Shown here: positions 13,601 through 23,757 of the stretch, in pieces
Layout of the letters: every line of letters begins with the position of its first letter
Numbering within the stretch: the first letter of the stretch is position 1
DNA from: Cristatella mucedo
Lineage: Eukaryota > Bryozoa > Phylactolaemata > Cristatellidae
Direction of reading: 5' to 3'
Length of the DNA stretch: 64,000 nucleotides
Assembly: GCA_009760855.2 (NCBI GenBank)
Contig: WPIO01000013.1
Coordinates: 5,264,501-5,328,500 of the forward strand
Translations under genes and position numbers: made by a program
Notes under the pieces: generated by a model
The model's input: only the letters and a program-made list of their open reading frames with translations
What the model was told of the DNA's origin: nothing
Databases searched by the model: none

Positions 13601-16600
13601 TCCCGTCTCGACTATTGTAACTCACTACTTTCTGGTCTACCGACGTGTGCAATCAGGGGCTTACAGTTGGTACAGAACTGTGCAACTAGGCTTGCCTGTC
13701 GTGATCGCTGCAGTTGCCACATCACACAACTTCTCGCCGAACTGCACTGGCTCCCATTCAAGAAGCATCAACTTTAAGATCCACTCACTTTTAGGTCCTA
13801 GATTCTTTGGCCCCAGCCTACCTATCAGATCTACTCTGCCACCAGGCTAGGCATCGTACTACCTGCTTTTCTAAATCAAATCGTTTAGCTACACCTCGCA
13901 AGAACCCCAAATCCCTCCGCCACTAACCATATTTGCATGCTGACCCTGTGCATTTCACCTCTATGTCATGCTTGTTGACATTGAGCATGTTACCAGTAAC
14001 CATTTTATTATACTTCCTTTATAGCTTACAGCATCTGTAAAGTGCCAAGAAAGATATTAAGTTATATTCTCTGAGGGTGCTATACAGATGTATTATTATT
14101 ATTATTATTATTATTATTGTTGTTGAGTGATACTAGGTTTGCCCATAACAATTAGATTGGTCTTATTGGCATTACATCTGAGAAAAAATAGATGGTATCC
14201 AAATGTGATGTCGGTAAGAAAAGCTGTGAGGGGGTTACAAGAATCCGAGATGCTGAAAGACAGAGAGGGATCACAGCACAGATAAACCTCAAGTCACCGG
14301 CACGGTAATAAAGTCTACATTTTGCTTGGCAATTACATTCACAAGAGAGCGATATTAACTAACAAAAGAAGTGTACCTAAAACTGTCCAGAAGCTCCTCG
14401 TCTACTTTCTGCAATCTCCTGCTAAGACAGGTTCTAAACCATTGCAGTGTAACACCGTTGATGCCCAGGCGAAATGACACGTCGCTATAGGACTTGATGA
14501 TCAATAGTATCAAACGTCGTCGAGAGACCCAACAGAACCGGCCAAGTCGACTCTAGCTAAGCTAACATTTCTGAACAGGTCGTTATACATTCTTTGCTCT
14601 AAATGCCGACGTAGCTTTGATATACAGGTTTAGCAGGCCGGCAACCACTAGTTCGAGTGTCTTTGATAATCGGGAGACTGAGCTCAAGGGAGACTGGACG
14701 GAAGTTACACAAGTTCTCTTGGTCTAATGTAGACTGCTTAATGAAGGTCGGGCAAGCCTCTAATTTGGAGGATGCAGAGGCAAAACCTGAGGCATTGGAG
14801 ATATTTATTTACTATTACCATGCTAATTACGCCAGGCAGCTGCCTTACCTCGATTCTCTTCTCGTACTTGGCTCCTTTGAGAATCCTGTGCACATAGATG
14901 CCCGGAAGATGGACACTGTCAGGCGGTATGGCGCCGACGTCCAATATCTCTTCCACTTCCACTATTGTCGTCCGAGCTGCTTTCGCCATGGCCAGGTTGA
15001 AGTTTTGGGCTGTCTTCTGGAATAGCACGTTGCCCGCCTTGTCGGCTTTCCAGGCTTTGATCAGCGCAAAGTCCCCGGTGATGGCCGTCTCCATGATGTA
15101 CTGCCTGCCACCGAACTCTCGGTCCTGCACGGCGCAGCGCAAGGGGGAGGGGTCGAGCAAGCCGCGAGGCTTCGCGAGAGCGAGCGGCAATGCCGTCACT
15201 CGCGACGAGGAAGAATGAACACCCTACCTCACGAGGCTCGCTCAGAATCGCTACGGCGCCGTCTGCTTTGTACTTGATGGGTGCGCCACCCTCGTGAATG
15301 AGGGTACCGTAGGCGGTGGCCGTGAAAAAGGCAGGTATGCCCGCACCGCCGGCCCGCAGGCGCTCGGCAAGCGTACCCTGCGGTGTGAGCTCGACTTCCA
15401 GCTCGCCAGACAGATACTGTCGCTCGAACTCGGCGTTCTCGCCCACGTACGACGATATCATGCGCTTGACCTGCACGAAAGTGTGTCAGCAAAAACATCT
15501 GTGACGTGCAGGAACCGGTTAAGTCACGTGCTCAAAATGACGCCCGCCGCCGGATTTAAACTACCAAGACCATAGGCAGCCGTGCACATCGATGACGCAT
15601 CGACATTCTGGGGACCGCATCGACATTCTGGGAGTGTGCTGAAAGCCCCCTCCCCCCCCCCGTGGTTGTGTGGGGCTGGGCTGGGCTGTTAGCTGGCTCC
15701 ACGAGCTTTCACCCCTTCAACCAACCGAAACCAAACAAAGCAACGTTGCACATACAGGCAGGCGACGTCACAAAAATTGCCAGCATATTTGTGAGGATAT
15801 TTTAACAGCGATGTACGAACGAACGAGGTGTCGATTTTCAGCCAGACTTCACAAGGTGCCTTATCGGAGTCTTGCCTAGCCCCTGAGCAACGACACCGGG
15901 CACTGTGTGGTCTTGCTTATTCGGTGGGTAAGTGGGTAAAAAATATATAATTCATTTATATAGCACCTTAAGATAACTTAATCTCTATTCAGGAGCTTTC
16001 CACGGGGTCGAGCTCGGGGACCTCGGCCACACCTTGGGGCGAGCACCCTGAGTAGGTTGGGCCACAAATGCAGTGCACCTCATCAGGTAGCTCTCGGGCC
16101 GATGGGACCGGTAACAAACTTCTTCAGAAACGTACCTGCTTCGTTCTCAACAACTGGCCAAGACCAAAATCGTCGACACCGGCATTATTGCTGACGATTG
16201 TCAAATTAGACACCTTTGTTTCAAGCAAGGCTGCTATTAAATTCTCCGGTATGCCACACAGGCCAAAGCCTATAATGGAAAGTAGCATCCAGAAAAACGG
16301 CTCACAGCCACGATCCTAACATGCAAAGCAGGGGCAGAAACGCAACTGCCACTGCTGCAGCTGCCTGGCAGCCAAGTTCAGAGCACACAAGCCAGATAGA
16401 CCTGACTGCAGTTCCTCGCAAGCATGCTGTGCTTTAGGGCTTGAGCAAAAGCCGATCATTGTGCAGGCGCAGTGCTTCACGAATCAGGACTGACTAATAC
16501 AGGGATCTTGGTCGTGCATCTATCTAACTTAATTAGCCATGATGGCACACTAGGTAAAGCAGTTGCTTTTCAAGACCTCGGTCCTGAGGACACGGGTTTG

Positions 16601-19040
16601 AATCCTGTGGTGAGCGATATTTTATTGCCACTGCAAGCTGTGGTGGTAGCCGTAAAGGCTCTTCTGTTGCTATAAGAGAGGCTGTTGCATCAGCTCGTAT
16701 TTTTTTTAATTATTGTACACCCCCCCCCCCGACTCGGCCAGATACTTTTCTGCTAGCAGCACAAGAGCGCACGCTTTATGTTTCCGTAAAACTGGGTGCA
16801 CAAGCGCATTAACAATGGCAACTGCTAGTCTTGTTGCAAATTTTATTTTGTACACTTCATTGTCCATGGTAAGTTATATCTGCGAAACTGCAACTCGAAG
16901 CAGCTCGAAATCGGATGCTTCCGGAAGCTGAGCAGTGAGATCGGCACACGCTGAACTTAAGAAATTCATGGAAAGAAAACCTTTTTGCTGTCCATCTTGT
17001 GTTAATGGCAACGGTGCAGCATAGATTGCCAGTTTATCGAACTCTTTGCTAACTAATGCCCAACTCCTATGGTTTTCAGTAGCTCAACATTGCTAGCAAA
17101 ACATTAGTATCGGCGTATATGATCGGGTATTGACTAAGGAGCAATAAAATAGCCTTAATATCGATATTTGCAGAGGAGTTCCTGGTACAGACATACTTAC
17201 CACCAACAAGTAGTTTTGATCCGTTGGGAATGTCATTCACAGCTTCCACAGCACTAGCATATACCCTCGCTTTACATGATGGAGTTGATGAAAATGCTCG
17301 GTTCGATATCTATTGGAGAAAACGGTCACATGCAATACGTCAGCCACAGTTAGAAGATGCAGCAGATGTTTAACCAATTTGGCATAACTACTAAACCCAA
17401 ACGTGTGACTGAACAAGTACAGAAAAACCGACGGGGGGCATACCACCGAGTTTGATCCATCGATCACAAGGTTCTTTTGGGGAGATGGTGCAGCATGATT
17501 GGTGAGTGAATTTGGCATCGTGACAAGTTTGAACCTTAGCTGTCTCGTAATATAAGGTTGGCATTGTGCAGCTCATGCTAAACAGGGCTCTCGCGAGGGT
17601 GTGTTCCAGTCGAGATCTATATCCGCTCAGCGTCTACACAGCAAGCTGGGCAAACAATAATTGTAAACGACCTCTTATTTCTGCCCTGAATCTACTCAAA
17701 ATTCCACGACCACAGCGGTGCCACCGTGCCGCCAGCCTTCCAAAACTGCGTACTTGCAATACATAAGCTTAAGTATGCAAATGACGATGTTCTGGTTCAA
17801 CCATTCTCAGGTGCTTATGCCTAGCCTATCAGAGTCACAGGACAGTCAAAACTACCAGATCCCGTTGTATTCGCCTGATACTCGCCCGATTTTAATAATC
17901 AGCAACTAACTACCGAGTAGCTAGTTAGCTAAGAATCGCACCAACCTGGTGCTAACTAGGTTGGGCTATTGTAGCTCTCCTTGCTGCCAAAAAAAGATGA
18001 AACCTCGACTTGTATTCATCAATCCTTCTGACGGCTATTCAAATCGAAAGAACAATTAGCAAGACAAACAATCCTCAACCCTATGTTAAATGCTTAACAT
18101 GGACGGAATGAACCATAACGTATAGTACATATAATTCATTTGTATGGCACTATACAGGAACTTATCTCTATCCAGGCACTTAACACCACCGCAGGGCTCG
18201 AGCCCACGACTTTGGTCGTGGGAGGAGGTGAACAACTTACCCTTGGACCATGGTCAAGGCGGTAACGTCAAATTATCGATAGTCTCGGCTATCTGTTACT
18301 TTGCTGCCAGTTCTCCAGCTTCAGCTACCTTCTTCATTCTGACGGTGCGTGAGAGGTTCGCTGCTGGCCACCGAATGCAGGTCAAGAAAACCGGTAATGA
18401 ATTTAATGCACTCGGTTAAAATTTAAAGCAGAACAGTCATTAGCCTAATTCAATCTCCGAAACCATTAACGGAGACGGATTACTTTACGTAGAACCGGAA
18501 CGAATACATCTACCGCCAAGCCTGGCCAGCTCTGCGGAATTTGTGTCGACGAGTGCATGTCAAATGAGCACGTGCTTTCTATTAATTAGTTAAAGTCTAT
18601 TTCCATAGCGCCCAAGGAGAATGTAATCTCTTTCCAGACACTAAACTTGTGCCGCCGGGCTCGAGCCCATGACTGTGGTCACATAAAGGCGAGTACCTTA
18701 CCCCTGGACCAAACCTACAGCTGCTATACGGCTCTACTTATATTTCAGCATAGGCGCAATAACAGCGAAGACAAGCTACCGGATTGTACACAGGTCCAAT
18801 AGAAAAATGCAGGCCCCGACTAACGGCTGGGACGAAATAGGCGTATGGCGGATTTCAGTATGACGGTCTACAAATCTTCCGGACGGCCTTCTACTATAAT
18901 CGCTGCATTTCCGACGTTGGGAAACGACGAGTGTGTACCTTTTTTTCGTGCACATGTGCGCACACAGCGGTCGCCGCGCTGTTAACATAGCGCGATGCCA
19001 GCCGCCGCACGGGCTCAACCAAGCTGCTGCGGTAAGCCAT
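4529..19040 (-). CDS. OXCT1: Succinyl-CoA:3-ketoacid CoA-transferase (SCOT), mitochondrial, C-terminus missing
   Basis: This matrix enzyme transfers CoA from succinyl-CoA to acetoacetate, the rate-setting step of ketone-body use. Eleven minus-strand exons join in one frame for about 498 residues: a basic mitochondrial presequence (exons 1-2), the alpha-type CoA-transferase domain (exons 2-5), an alanine-rich interdomain linker (exon 6) and the beta-type domain (exons 6-11). The catalytic Glu of the SENG motif is present at codon 9413-9415. The final ~45-50 residues of the family (VFDVD...GLTLIELW...CDF) are absent from the window and should lie to its left, so the next intron is longer than 4.5 kb. 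The gene runs in the same direction as NALCN, downstream of it. Confidence 0.95.
4804..4893 (-). CDS. OXCT1: SCOT exon 10
   Basis: 30 codons, phase 0-0, acceptor accttgcag, donor gtcaga (weak but phase-correct). It encodes [20 protein letters not shown], a strong family match. Confidence 0.94.
5835..5975 (+). mobile_element. LINE ORF2 C-terminal fragment
   Basis: It encodes [20 protein letters not shown] and a diverged LP...FDCAATFKK, the same motif order as other local LINE C-termini. No tail is seen. Confidence 0.6.
6744..6876 (-). mobile_element. SINE-A (tRNA-derived, LINE tail)
   Basis: Minus-strand copy with B box ggctcgagcc, a head matching tggtctagcggttaagg, and the tail agagattaagttctcttggg. 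Confidence 0.8.
7255..7320 (+). repeat. 33-bp tandem duplication
   Basis: gtcttgccattactcacact at 7256 and a near-copy at 7289. Confidence 0.85.
8118..8193 (-). CDS. OXCT1: SCOT exon 9
   Basis: 76 nt, phase 2 to 0, donor gtaggt. The acceptor is tttgtctag. It encodes [20 protein letters not shown] followed by NWMIP, the family core of the second domain. Confidence 0.95.
8428..8583 (-). mobile_element. SINE-B
   Basis: Minus-strand copy: gccttaacggctatcaccg, gacctgggtcgtgaagagtg. Confidence 0.7.
9174..9295 (-). CDS. OXCT1: SCOT exon 8
   Basis: 122 nt, phase 0 to 2, acceptor cgattgcag, donor gtagct. It encodes [20 protein letters not shown] and [11 protein letters not shown], as in the family. 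Confidence 0.95.
9395..9489 (-). CDS. OXCT1: SCOT exon 7: catalytic glutamate
   Basis: 95 nt, phase 1 to 0, acceptor gtattcag, donor gtgaga. It encodes [14 protein letters not shown] and [13 protein letters not shown]. The Glu of SENG (codon 9413-9415, GAG) is the residue that forms the enzyme-CoA thioester in this family. Confidence 0.95.
10404..10577 (-). mobile_element. SINE-B with strong hairpin
   Basis: Minus-strand copy: gctgattaaacagcctcttt, gctatcaccacagcttgcag, B box reverse aatcgaact, and a near-perfect hairpin (10513-10538) between the two promoter boxes. Confidence 0.8.
10640..11290 (+). pseudogene. Tc1/mariner transposase pseudogene
   Basis: Broken plus-strand reading: [37 protein letters not shown], then [16 protein letters not shown], and [14 protein letters not shown]. 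The three catalytic acidic positions of the DDE family are recognisable, but the frame shifts and stops several times, and the linker before DLN is altered. It lies in a SCOT intron. Confidence 0.82.
11749..11914 (-). CDS. OXCT1: SCOT exon 6: alanine-rich linker and start of second domain
   Basis: 166 nt, phase 0 to 1, acceptor cacttgcag, donor gtatcc. RLRLSKPAS is followed by an Ala run and three AAGTA-type units encoded by a 15-bp tandem repeat, then [20 protein letters not shown], the conserved start of the second domain. Vertebrate SCOT has a Lys/Glu/Gly-rich linker at this place. Confidence 0.93.
12135..12745 (-). mobile_element. CR1/L2-like LINE, 3' part
   Basis: The minus strand encodes [20 protein letters not shown] and related C-terminal sequence, and ends with a degraded family tail (ttctttataggcaccgc on the plus strand) and TAC repeats. 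It is head-to-head with the copy at 12750, but each has its own tail, so these are two insertions. Confidence 0.75.
12341..12381 (+). repeat. 14-bp unit repeated three times
   Basis: gattgggtgcatag three times in a row, inside a LINE fragment. Confidence 0.92.
12750..14122 (+). mobile_element. CR1/L2-like LINE with reverse transcriptase relic
   Basis: 5'-truncated and frameshifted. It contains RT pieces in order: [43 protein letters not shown], the catalytic box [11 protein letters not shown], then [20 protein letters not shown] and [14 protein letters not shown]. It ends in the family 3' tail (tgctatacagatg) and (ATT)n at 14091-14118. It lies in the SCOT intron between exons 5 and 6. Not functional. 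Confidence 0.88.
14849..15124 (-). CDS. OXCT1: SCOT exon 5
   Basis: 92 codons, phase 0-0, acceptor gccgtgcag, donor gtaagg. It contains [20 protein letters not shown] and [15 protein letters not shown], ending at GAKYEKRIE, the end of the first CoA-transferase domain. Confidence 0.98.
15228..15470 (-). CDS. OXCT1: SCOT exon 4
   Basis: 81 codons, phase 0-0, acceptor tcgtgcag, donor gtaggg. It contains [20 protein letters not shown] and [17 protein letters not shown], almost identical to vertebrate SCOT. Confidence 0.98.
15594..15634 (+). repeat. 17-22 bp tandem duplication
   Basis: cgcatcgacattctggg occurs twice with a short spacer, between SCOT exons 3 and 4. Confidence 0.85.
15947..16064 (-). 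mobile_element. SINE-A
   Basis: Diverged minus-strand copy 72 bp left of SCOT exon 3 (ataacttaatctctattcag tail block, gtcgagctcgggg B-box region). Confidence 0.7.
16136..16269 (-). CDS. OXCT1: SCOT exon 3
   Basis: 134 nt, phase 1 to 0, acceptor cattatag, donor gtacgt. It encodes [20 protein letters not shown] and [14 protein letters not shown], matching the family's glycine-rich start of the alpha domain. Confidence 0.96.
16533..16706 (+). mobile_element. SINE-B
   Basis: Plus-strand copy: gggtttgaatcctgtggtga (B box), gtagccgtaaaggctcttct, gaggctgttgcatcagct. Confidence 0.78.
17201..17309 (-). CDS. OXCT1: SCOT exon 2: presequence end, domain start
   Basis: 109 nt, phase 0 to 1, acceptor ttctccaatag, donor gtaagt. 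[20 protein letters not shown] corresponds to the FST cleavage region of vertebrate SCOT, followed by [16 protein letters not shown], a family match. Confidence 0.9.
17760..17830 (+). pseudogene. Possible reverse-transcriptase relic
   Basis: A short plus-strand reading [20 protein letters not shown] resembles the YADD box of a reverse transcriptase, with Asp changed to Asn. No flanking RT motifs are confirmed. It lies in SCOT intron 1. Confidence 0.35.
18127..18256 (-). mobile_element. SINE-A
   Basis: Minus-strand copy with ataattcatttgtatggcac tail and B box ggctcgagcccacgac. Confidence 0.75.
18591..18716 (-). mobile_element. SINE-A
   Basis: Minus-strand copy with aaggagaatgtaatctcttt and ggctcgagcccatgac. 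Both this and the previous copy are in SCOT intron 1. Confidence 0.75.
18939..19040 (-). CDS. OXCT1: SCOT exon 1: start codon and mitochondrial presequence (candidate)
   Basis: 34 codons from an ATG with G at -3 and +4, ending at donor AAG|gtacac in phase 0, as exon 2 requires. [20 protein letters not shown] is Arg-rich without acidic clusters apart from one Glu, as expected for a matrix-targeting signal. No conservation can be used, so a different first exon remains possible. Confidence 0.55.
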
Positions 19041-19100
19041 AACCTTGGCATGGGTCGCGGCGCAAATCGCTGTGATGGTACCGAGTTGATAGGGGGGTGG

Positions 19101-19105
19101 CCAAT
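19101..19105 (+). promoter_or_regulatory. CCAAT box, possible SCOT promoter element
   Basis: CCAAT on the plus strand (ATTGG on the gene's sense strand), 61-65 bp upstream of the proposed SCOT start codon. No TATA box was seen nearby. Short and only suggestive. Confidence 0.2.
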
Positions 19106-19649
19106 AGAAAAGTGGGTGGGTGCTGCCGGCTTCCCATACGCCCCCTCGAACCCGACAGAGCCGCCCGACACTTATTTGGCTGCGGTCCCTGACAGCGGAC
19201 CGCAAAAAGCAAAATACTCGAGTATACGGAAAGTGCCTCTTAGCCGTGACTTACAGCAGACGCCACACTCCAGGCTTATCGGCAGGTAGTGGAAGTGGGA
19301 GCGCGAACAGAGAAGAGGCGGCGTGAGCGGCGTACCGCGAGCGGGGGAACTCCGTCCGCTTACCGGAGTGAGCCATAATAATAATAATAATAATAGTAAT
19401 AGTAGTAGTAGCAATAAAAGAATAATAATGTCTTTCATACAGCAGCATAAGCGAAAGCAATATCTGTGCAGGCGCCTTAAAGCTTGCTGCAAGAGAAGCA
19501 GCAACAGAAGCTGATGAAAGCAAGGTAGCGTCCAGGTTAGGCAAGCATGAAAAAGCACACCGTTTTCATGTTTAGACAAGCATGCAGACACTCCCAAAAA
19601 ACTCACGGCCGCTGGTGATCAGGATTCCCGGCGAGTAACTGCCCCTAAA

Positions 19650-19859
19650 TCGTCGCGAAAAAATAATAATATTACACTTGATAAAGCGCCTTCTGGGAAC
19701 TAGATCTCTTTCTAGGCACTTTTACATTTGCTGCAAAGGGAAACGCGATTGAATGGAATGGTGAGTAATATCATGCTTGATAAACAACATGAATAACATG
19801 GTTAGGGGTGACAGGCACAGGGTCAGCATGCAAATGTGGTTAGTGACAGCCTGCACAGT
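19650..19859 (-). mobile_element. CR1/L2-like LINE, 3' end
   Basis: Reverse complement of the local LINE 3' region (conserved blocks cacttgataaagcgcc, ctttctaggcac and acatttgctgcaaa). 5'-truncated. Its outer end borders the solo LTR. Confidence 0.75.
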
Positions 19860-20236
19860 TGCACAGGTTCAACTCTCAGGCTAGCCGCGATTATAGCCCT
19901 TGCCTTAGCGGGTCTGACTAGGGCCCTAGAGCAACCGGTAGGTAATGGGCGGACTAGCCAAGAAGAATTGGGTAGGGTGACACATTAGTTAGCTGGGAGC
20001 TGAGCGAGGCGTCGGTTTGACAGCGAGATCCGCTCAGGTTAGAATGGAGCTTGGTTAGACAAAGAGCGGTCAGGACGTGAACCGACTACTGTACTCCGCT
20101 AGACAAAGAACGAAAGGATGGCAAGCTGGCGGAGGAGCCATCTAATAAATTACAGGCAGACGCGAATAGGCCGAGGACGGACACCGAGAGCTAGGGTCCG
20201 ACAAAAATAGCAGCTACGCTCAAGGTCAAGAGGGCG

Positions 20237-20287
<51 letters not shown>

Positions 20288-20736
20288 TATAAACGATATG
20301 ACTGACAGAGCTCAGGGCTGCAGCTTTGGTAGTCGATCAGAGACTACGCCTCGAGAGCACGAAAGTCGAACCTACGGCGACGAACAGCTAAGTGCAAATT
20401 AGACTGCGCGGTTGTGTTCTGTCGGCTACTCAGATAGCTGCTCATATCTTGAGGTGCTGTAGCGGTCCGCCTTCGGGGACGGGACCACTGCTAGCGACGC
20501 AGGCGCGTGGTGGCTTATTGTAGTCGGACTTCGGGAGTTCTCACGCAGTTAACTCCGTCGGTCCGGTGCGCGCCGCGTAAAGCGCTTGCGCCGGCGCGTA
20601 ACCACTGCTAACAGGCCCACAATAAACTGTTGCTTTCGGCACCCAGTTGTGGCCGCCTGTGTTTTAACCACGCTGCAGCGCTGCACTACACCGTCCACCG
20701 GTAGAGAGCCGGGGTACGAGCATCTGCGCGGTTACA
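19860..20736 (+). mobile_element. Solo LTR (877 bp) of an LTR retrotransposon
   Basis: It starts TGCACAGG and ends GTTACA, i.e. TG...CA, and is bounded on both sides by the 4-bp direct repeat CAGT (19856-19859 and 20737-20740), a target-site duplication. Inside, in order: a (GA)n tract (20239-20283), a TATAAA (20288-20293) and an AATAAA (20621-20626), the layout of U3-R-U5 read on the plus strand. No gag/pol sequence or second LTR is present, so this is the product of LTR-LTR recombination. It sits at the junction of two LINE 3' ends between NALCN and SCOT. Confidence 0.72.
20239..20283 (+). repeat. (GA)n inside the solo LTR
   Basis: 45 bp of pure GA just upstream of the LTR TATAAA. Confidence 0.95.
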
Positions 20737-20740
20737 CAGT

Positions 20741-21180
20741 AATAATTAAAATAATAATAATGCACTTGATAAAGCGCCCTCAGAGAGCTCATTCTCTTTC
20801 TCGGCGCTTTACATTTGCTGCAAAGGGAAACACGATCTAATTGTGAGTAATATCATGCTTGATAAACAACATAAATAACATTGTTAGGGGTGACATGCAC
20901 AGGGTCAGCATCCAAATGTGGTTAGTGGCAGCATGCACAGTGTCAGCACGCATAAGCACGTAAAAGGACGAATCGCAGGGACCCACTAAATGCTGTCCTA
21001 AATGGGTGCGTTTTTTAAGTTCTTTTTTAAATGTGGTCAAGTCAGGGGATGTTTTGACGCAGGTCGGGAGTGAGTTCCAGGCTTTGCGGAAAGCATAAGA
21101 ACTAAATGCACGCTCTCCAAAGGATTTGAGGTTTGTAAGGAAGCAAACTGAAAACACAGGAAAAAAGACAGGTCCACCGG
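20741..21180 (-). mobile_element. CR1/L2-like LINE, 3' end with end of ORF2
   Basis: Same family as the copy on the other side of the LTR, but longer. The minus strand encodes the C-terminal signature NLKSFGERAFSSYAF and AWNSLP...LTTFKKELKK, then a 3' UTR ending in AAT repeats at about 20745. Confidence 0.82.
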
Positions 21181-21204
21181 GACTTTATGCAAAAGTACGT
21201 CGCC

Positions 21205-21415
21205 ATTGCCCTTAGTCACGACGTGCGAAGTTTCACGATTCGCAGCCGCACAGAAGGGAAGTCCCCTCGGACCATGGCCTTCGCGGAATAGGTGGTTTTT
21301 CAGCTTCTTTTTGGATGTCGTTGCATCAGCAGACGACGCTGCGACGCCAGTCGACAGTGAGTTCCGAGCTTTTGGAGGAGCACAGTAGCTGATTGTACGG
21401 CCTCCTTGGGATTTG
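21205..21415 (-). mobile_element. LINE relic, different subfamily
   Basis: The minus strand can be read as PPKARNSLSTGVAASSADAT followed by TSKKKLKNHLFR, a diverged form of the LINE C-terminal motif seen in neighbouring copies. Confidence 0.5.
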
Positions 21416-23627
21416 AAAATTTTTTTTAGTTACGAGCGCAAGGAATCGGCCGGAGCCGGAAGAGCGAGCGGTGCGACTGGAGGCTTGAAAAGGAAACTAG
21501 TTATTCACCTACCACGTCTCCAATAGCAAGGCCGGGGGAGCCCGGGAATGGGCAGAGGCGGCGACCTAAAGGTTGCAGAGCCGCATAATCTTGAAGCCGA
21601 TGCTCTGCTTGCTAGACAGTGAAGTGCAGGCCGGTGGGCAGCGGTACACTGCGGCAGTTGTTTGCTTACGACGCGTAAGCCGAGCCGCCGAGTTTGCACC
21701 GGCTGTAAGCGTGTTATGGCACGGGTATGAAGACGAGCGGGCGGGCAGTGAGCTATAAGCACGTCGTCGGGATTTCGCGAATGGATGCATAGACGAACTT
21801 GGCTTCGCTGACCTTACCCAAGCGAGCCCGGATTGTTGCACTGCTGCGCAGGTTAAAGTTTATAGGCGGCTTAATTTTTTCGGCATCAGAAACAGCCACA
21901 CGAAAAAGCCGCTGGTCGCGCCCGCGCTTGGGCGACCGATGTCCACGAATGTCGGGCGTCTCGAGTCCACGAATGTAGTCGGCTGAAGAATCTATCGGTT
22001 TTTATAAGGCACTATTCTATGATGCAGAAATTGAATTATCCCTCCTGGGAGATCGTGACTCAGCTGGCGAATGAAGGCGAGTGATTTACCAAAGGACGCA
22101 AGCGCGAGACGTGTTTTTTAGGTTTTTCATCATAATTAAATGGCTGCAGCCGATCGAGCGGCAGCATTCGGCTATTTAACGGAATTTGCTACGCACGACA
22201 TGTTTTCGAACAACGGCAACGAATGAGTACTTACTGTAGCGAGTCGCCTAAGGATGTTAGGATTCAGCCAGGTCGCTCGGGTTTGCTATAGCCTAGGACC
22301 GCAGTAAGGCCAAATGAATTATATCTATGGAGCTTTCAGCGCTCTTGCTGAGTGGTCGTCACGATTTCCGACGGAGGGCCGCCAGGCTGGTAGCCAGGAC
22401 TAAGGGGTCTTAATTAACTACGAGTACTTAGCGGCTATACACGGCTGTCGGCGGCGGCGCCGATTCAACCTTTGACCAGCTTAGTGAGACGCGCAGCGAT
22501 GAAATGCGAGATCTTTCAAACGCGAAACGTAATGTGTAGGCCAAGAACTGGTCTTATCTGGCGCTGGTTCCGAGCCGGCCGGTCCGGCCTTTTCGAGACC
22601 GAGTGGGCCGCAAGTTACTCGTGGCCATTTAGGAAGCCGTCGCTCGACGCGAGATGCATTGAAAAAATCTGAAGGCCACGGCGAATCGGCGCAGGGCTTT
22701 AGTTTTGCTCGCTGCAGTGCGGAGCAATAAACCTTCGAGCGAAATCAAGGATGCCGTTACTATGGAATTGCGCTCTTCAGTTTTTCGTTCATCTTTTCGC
22801 CAACATAATTTCTTTTTTCCGCAAGCTTTTATTCGCACGACACCAATTGCAAGAAGGCTGAACTTGACAGCAGCTTGAAAAATTTTGCTCCAGCTTCCGA
22901 CACCCGCATCTGTCGCGCTCGCAGGCCCAATTCTTTCGGCCGATTGTTCCGAAGGCGAGGTTTTCGCAATGCAGTTGCTCGTTTCGTTGATACACGCATC
23001 CGCCTAGGCCAGGGCATAAATAAGTGATGCGTTTCCCTAGTGAACGCCAATGAGGTTACTTGGCTTGTCATCGGATAACGCAATAACTGTTGATCCAGCA
23101 TCACGAGATTAAGTTACAGCGCAGAACCAGGGCCAGCTAATACACCGATCGATTAGCAATTTGATTGCATAACATTTCCTCGCTTTTTATGATTGGTAAT
23201 TATAGCGCTTTCGTTTCATGCCTCGGAGTCGTTCCTCGATGTAATCCCTAAACGTGAGTCGCTCTAGCAATCGTTCAAATGTTTTTATTTTGAACGGGCT
23301 ATAGAGACAGCACCGACTGTCGGACCGCAGCGAGCAAGGCTATCGCGTTATAGAAAAGATCGTCTTTGTGGAAGGGTGGAGAGCAGCTGAACTGGACCTG
23401 CTCGACACTGAAAGCTCTCGGCGAGGTTTCGAGCTAAGCTCATTCCTCATAAGCATCGTGTGACGACCTCTCAGCTAGATTTTATAACTGACTCGGATGG
23501 AGCTCTGCTCCCGAAGGTAAAGTGAGCGTCGCCAAGGTGAGTGTGAGGTGAGGGCCATCCCAGAAAACAGCTAAAGGTTTTCTTAGGCACAGGCACAAGT
23601 TAATTACATCCAGTCGCCGAGCTGGAT

Positions 23628-23757
23628 TGGTCCAGCGGTTAAGGCGCTCGCCCCGGGCAAGGTCTGGCTGAGGTCGTGGGCTCGAGCCCCGAGGCATATG
23701 TAAAGCGCCTGGATAGAGATTAAGTTCTCTTGGGGCGCTATACAAATGGATTATATT
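23628..23757 (+). mobile_element. SINE-A, best preserved copy
   Basis: Head ggtccagcggttaaggcgct (A-box region), B box gtgggctcgagcccc, then gtaaagcgcctggatagag and attaagttctcttggggcgc, ending tatacaaatgg. The 3' half equals the local LINE tail. Intergenic. Confidence 0.85.

Noticed and set aside
12135-14122. Head-to-head LINE pieces as a twin-priming event
   Set aside because: Both pieces have their own 3' tail and overlap in the regions they cover, so they are two separate insertions.
21566-21841. Minus-strand open frame with an RRAYSS motif resembling a mitochondrial presequence
   Set aside because: It has no donor in the phase required by SCOT exon 2, and the 18939-19040 exon fits better.
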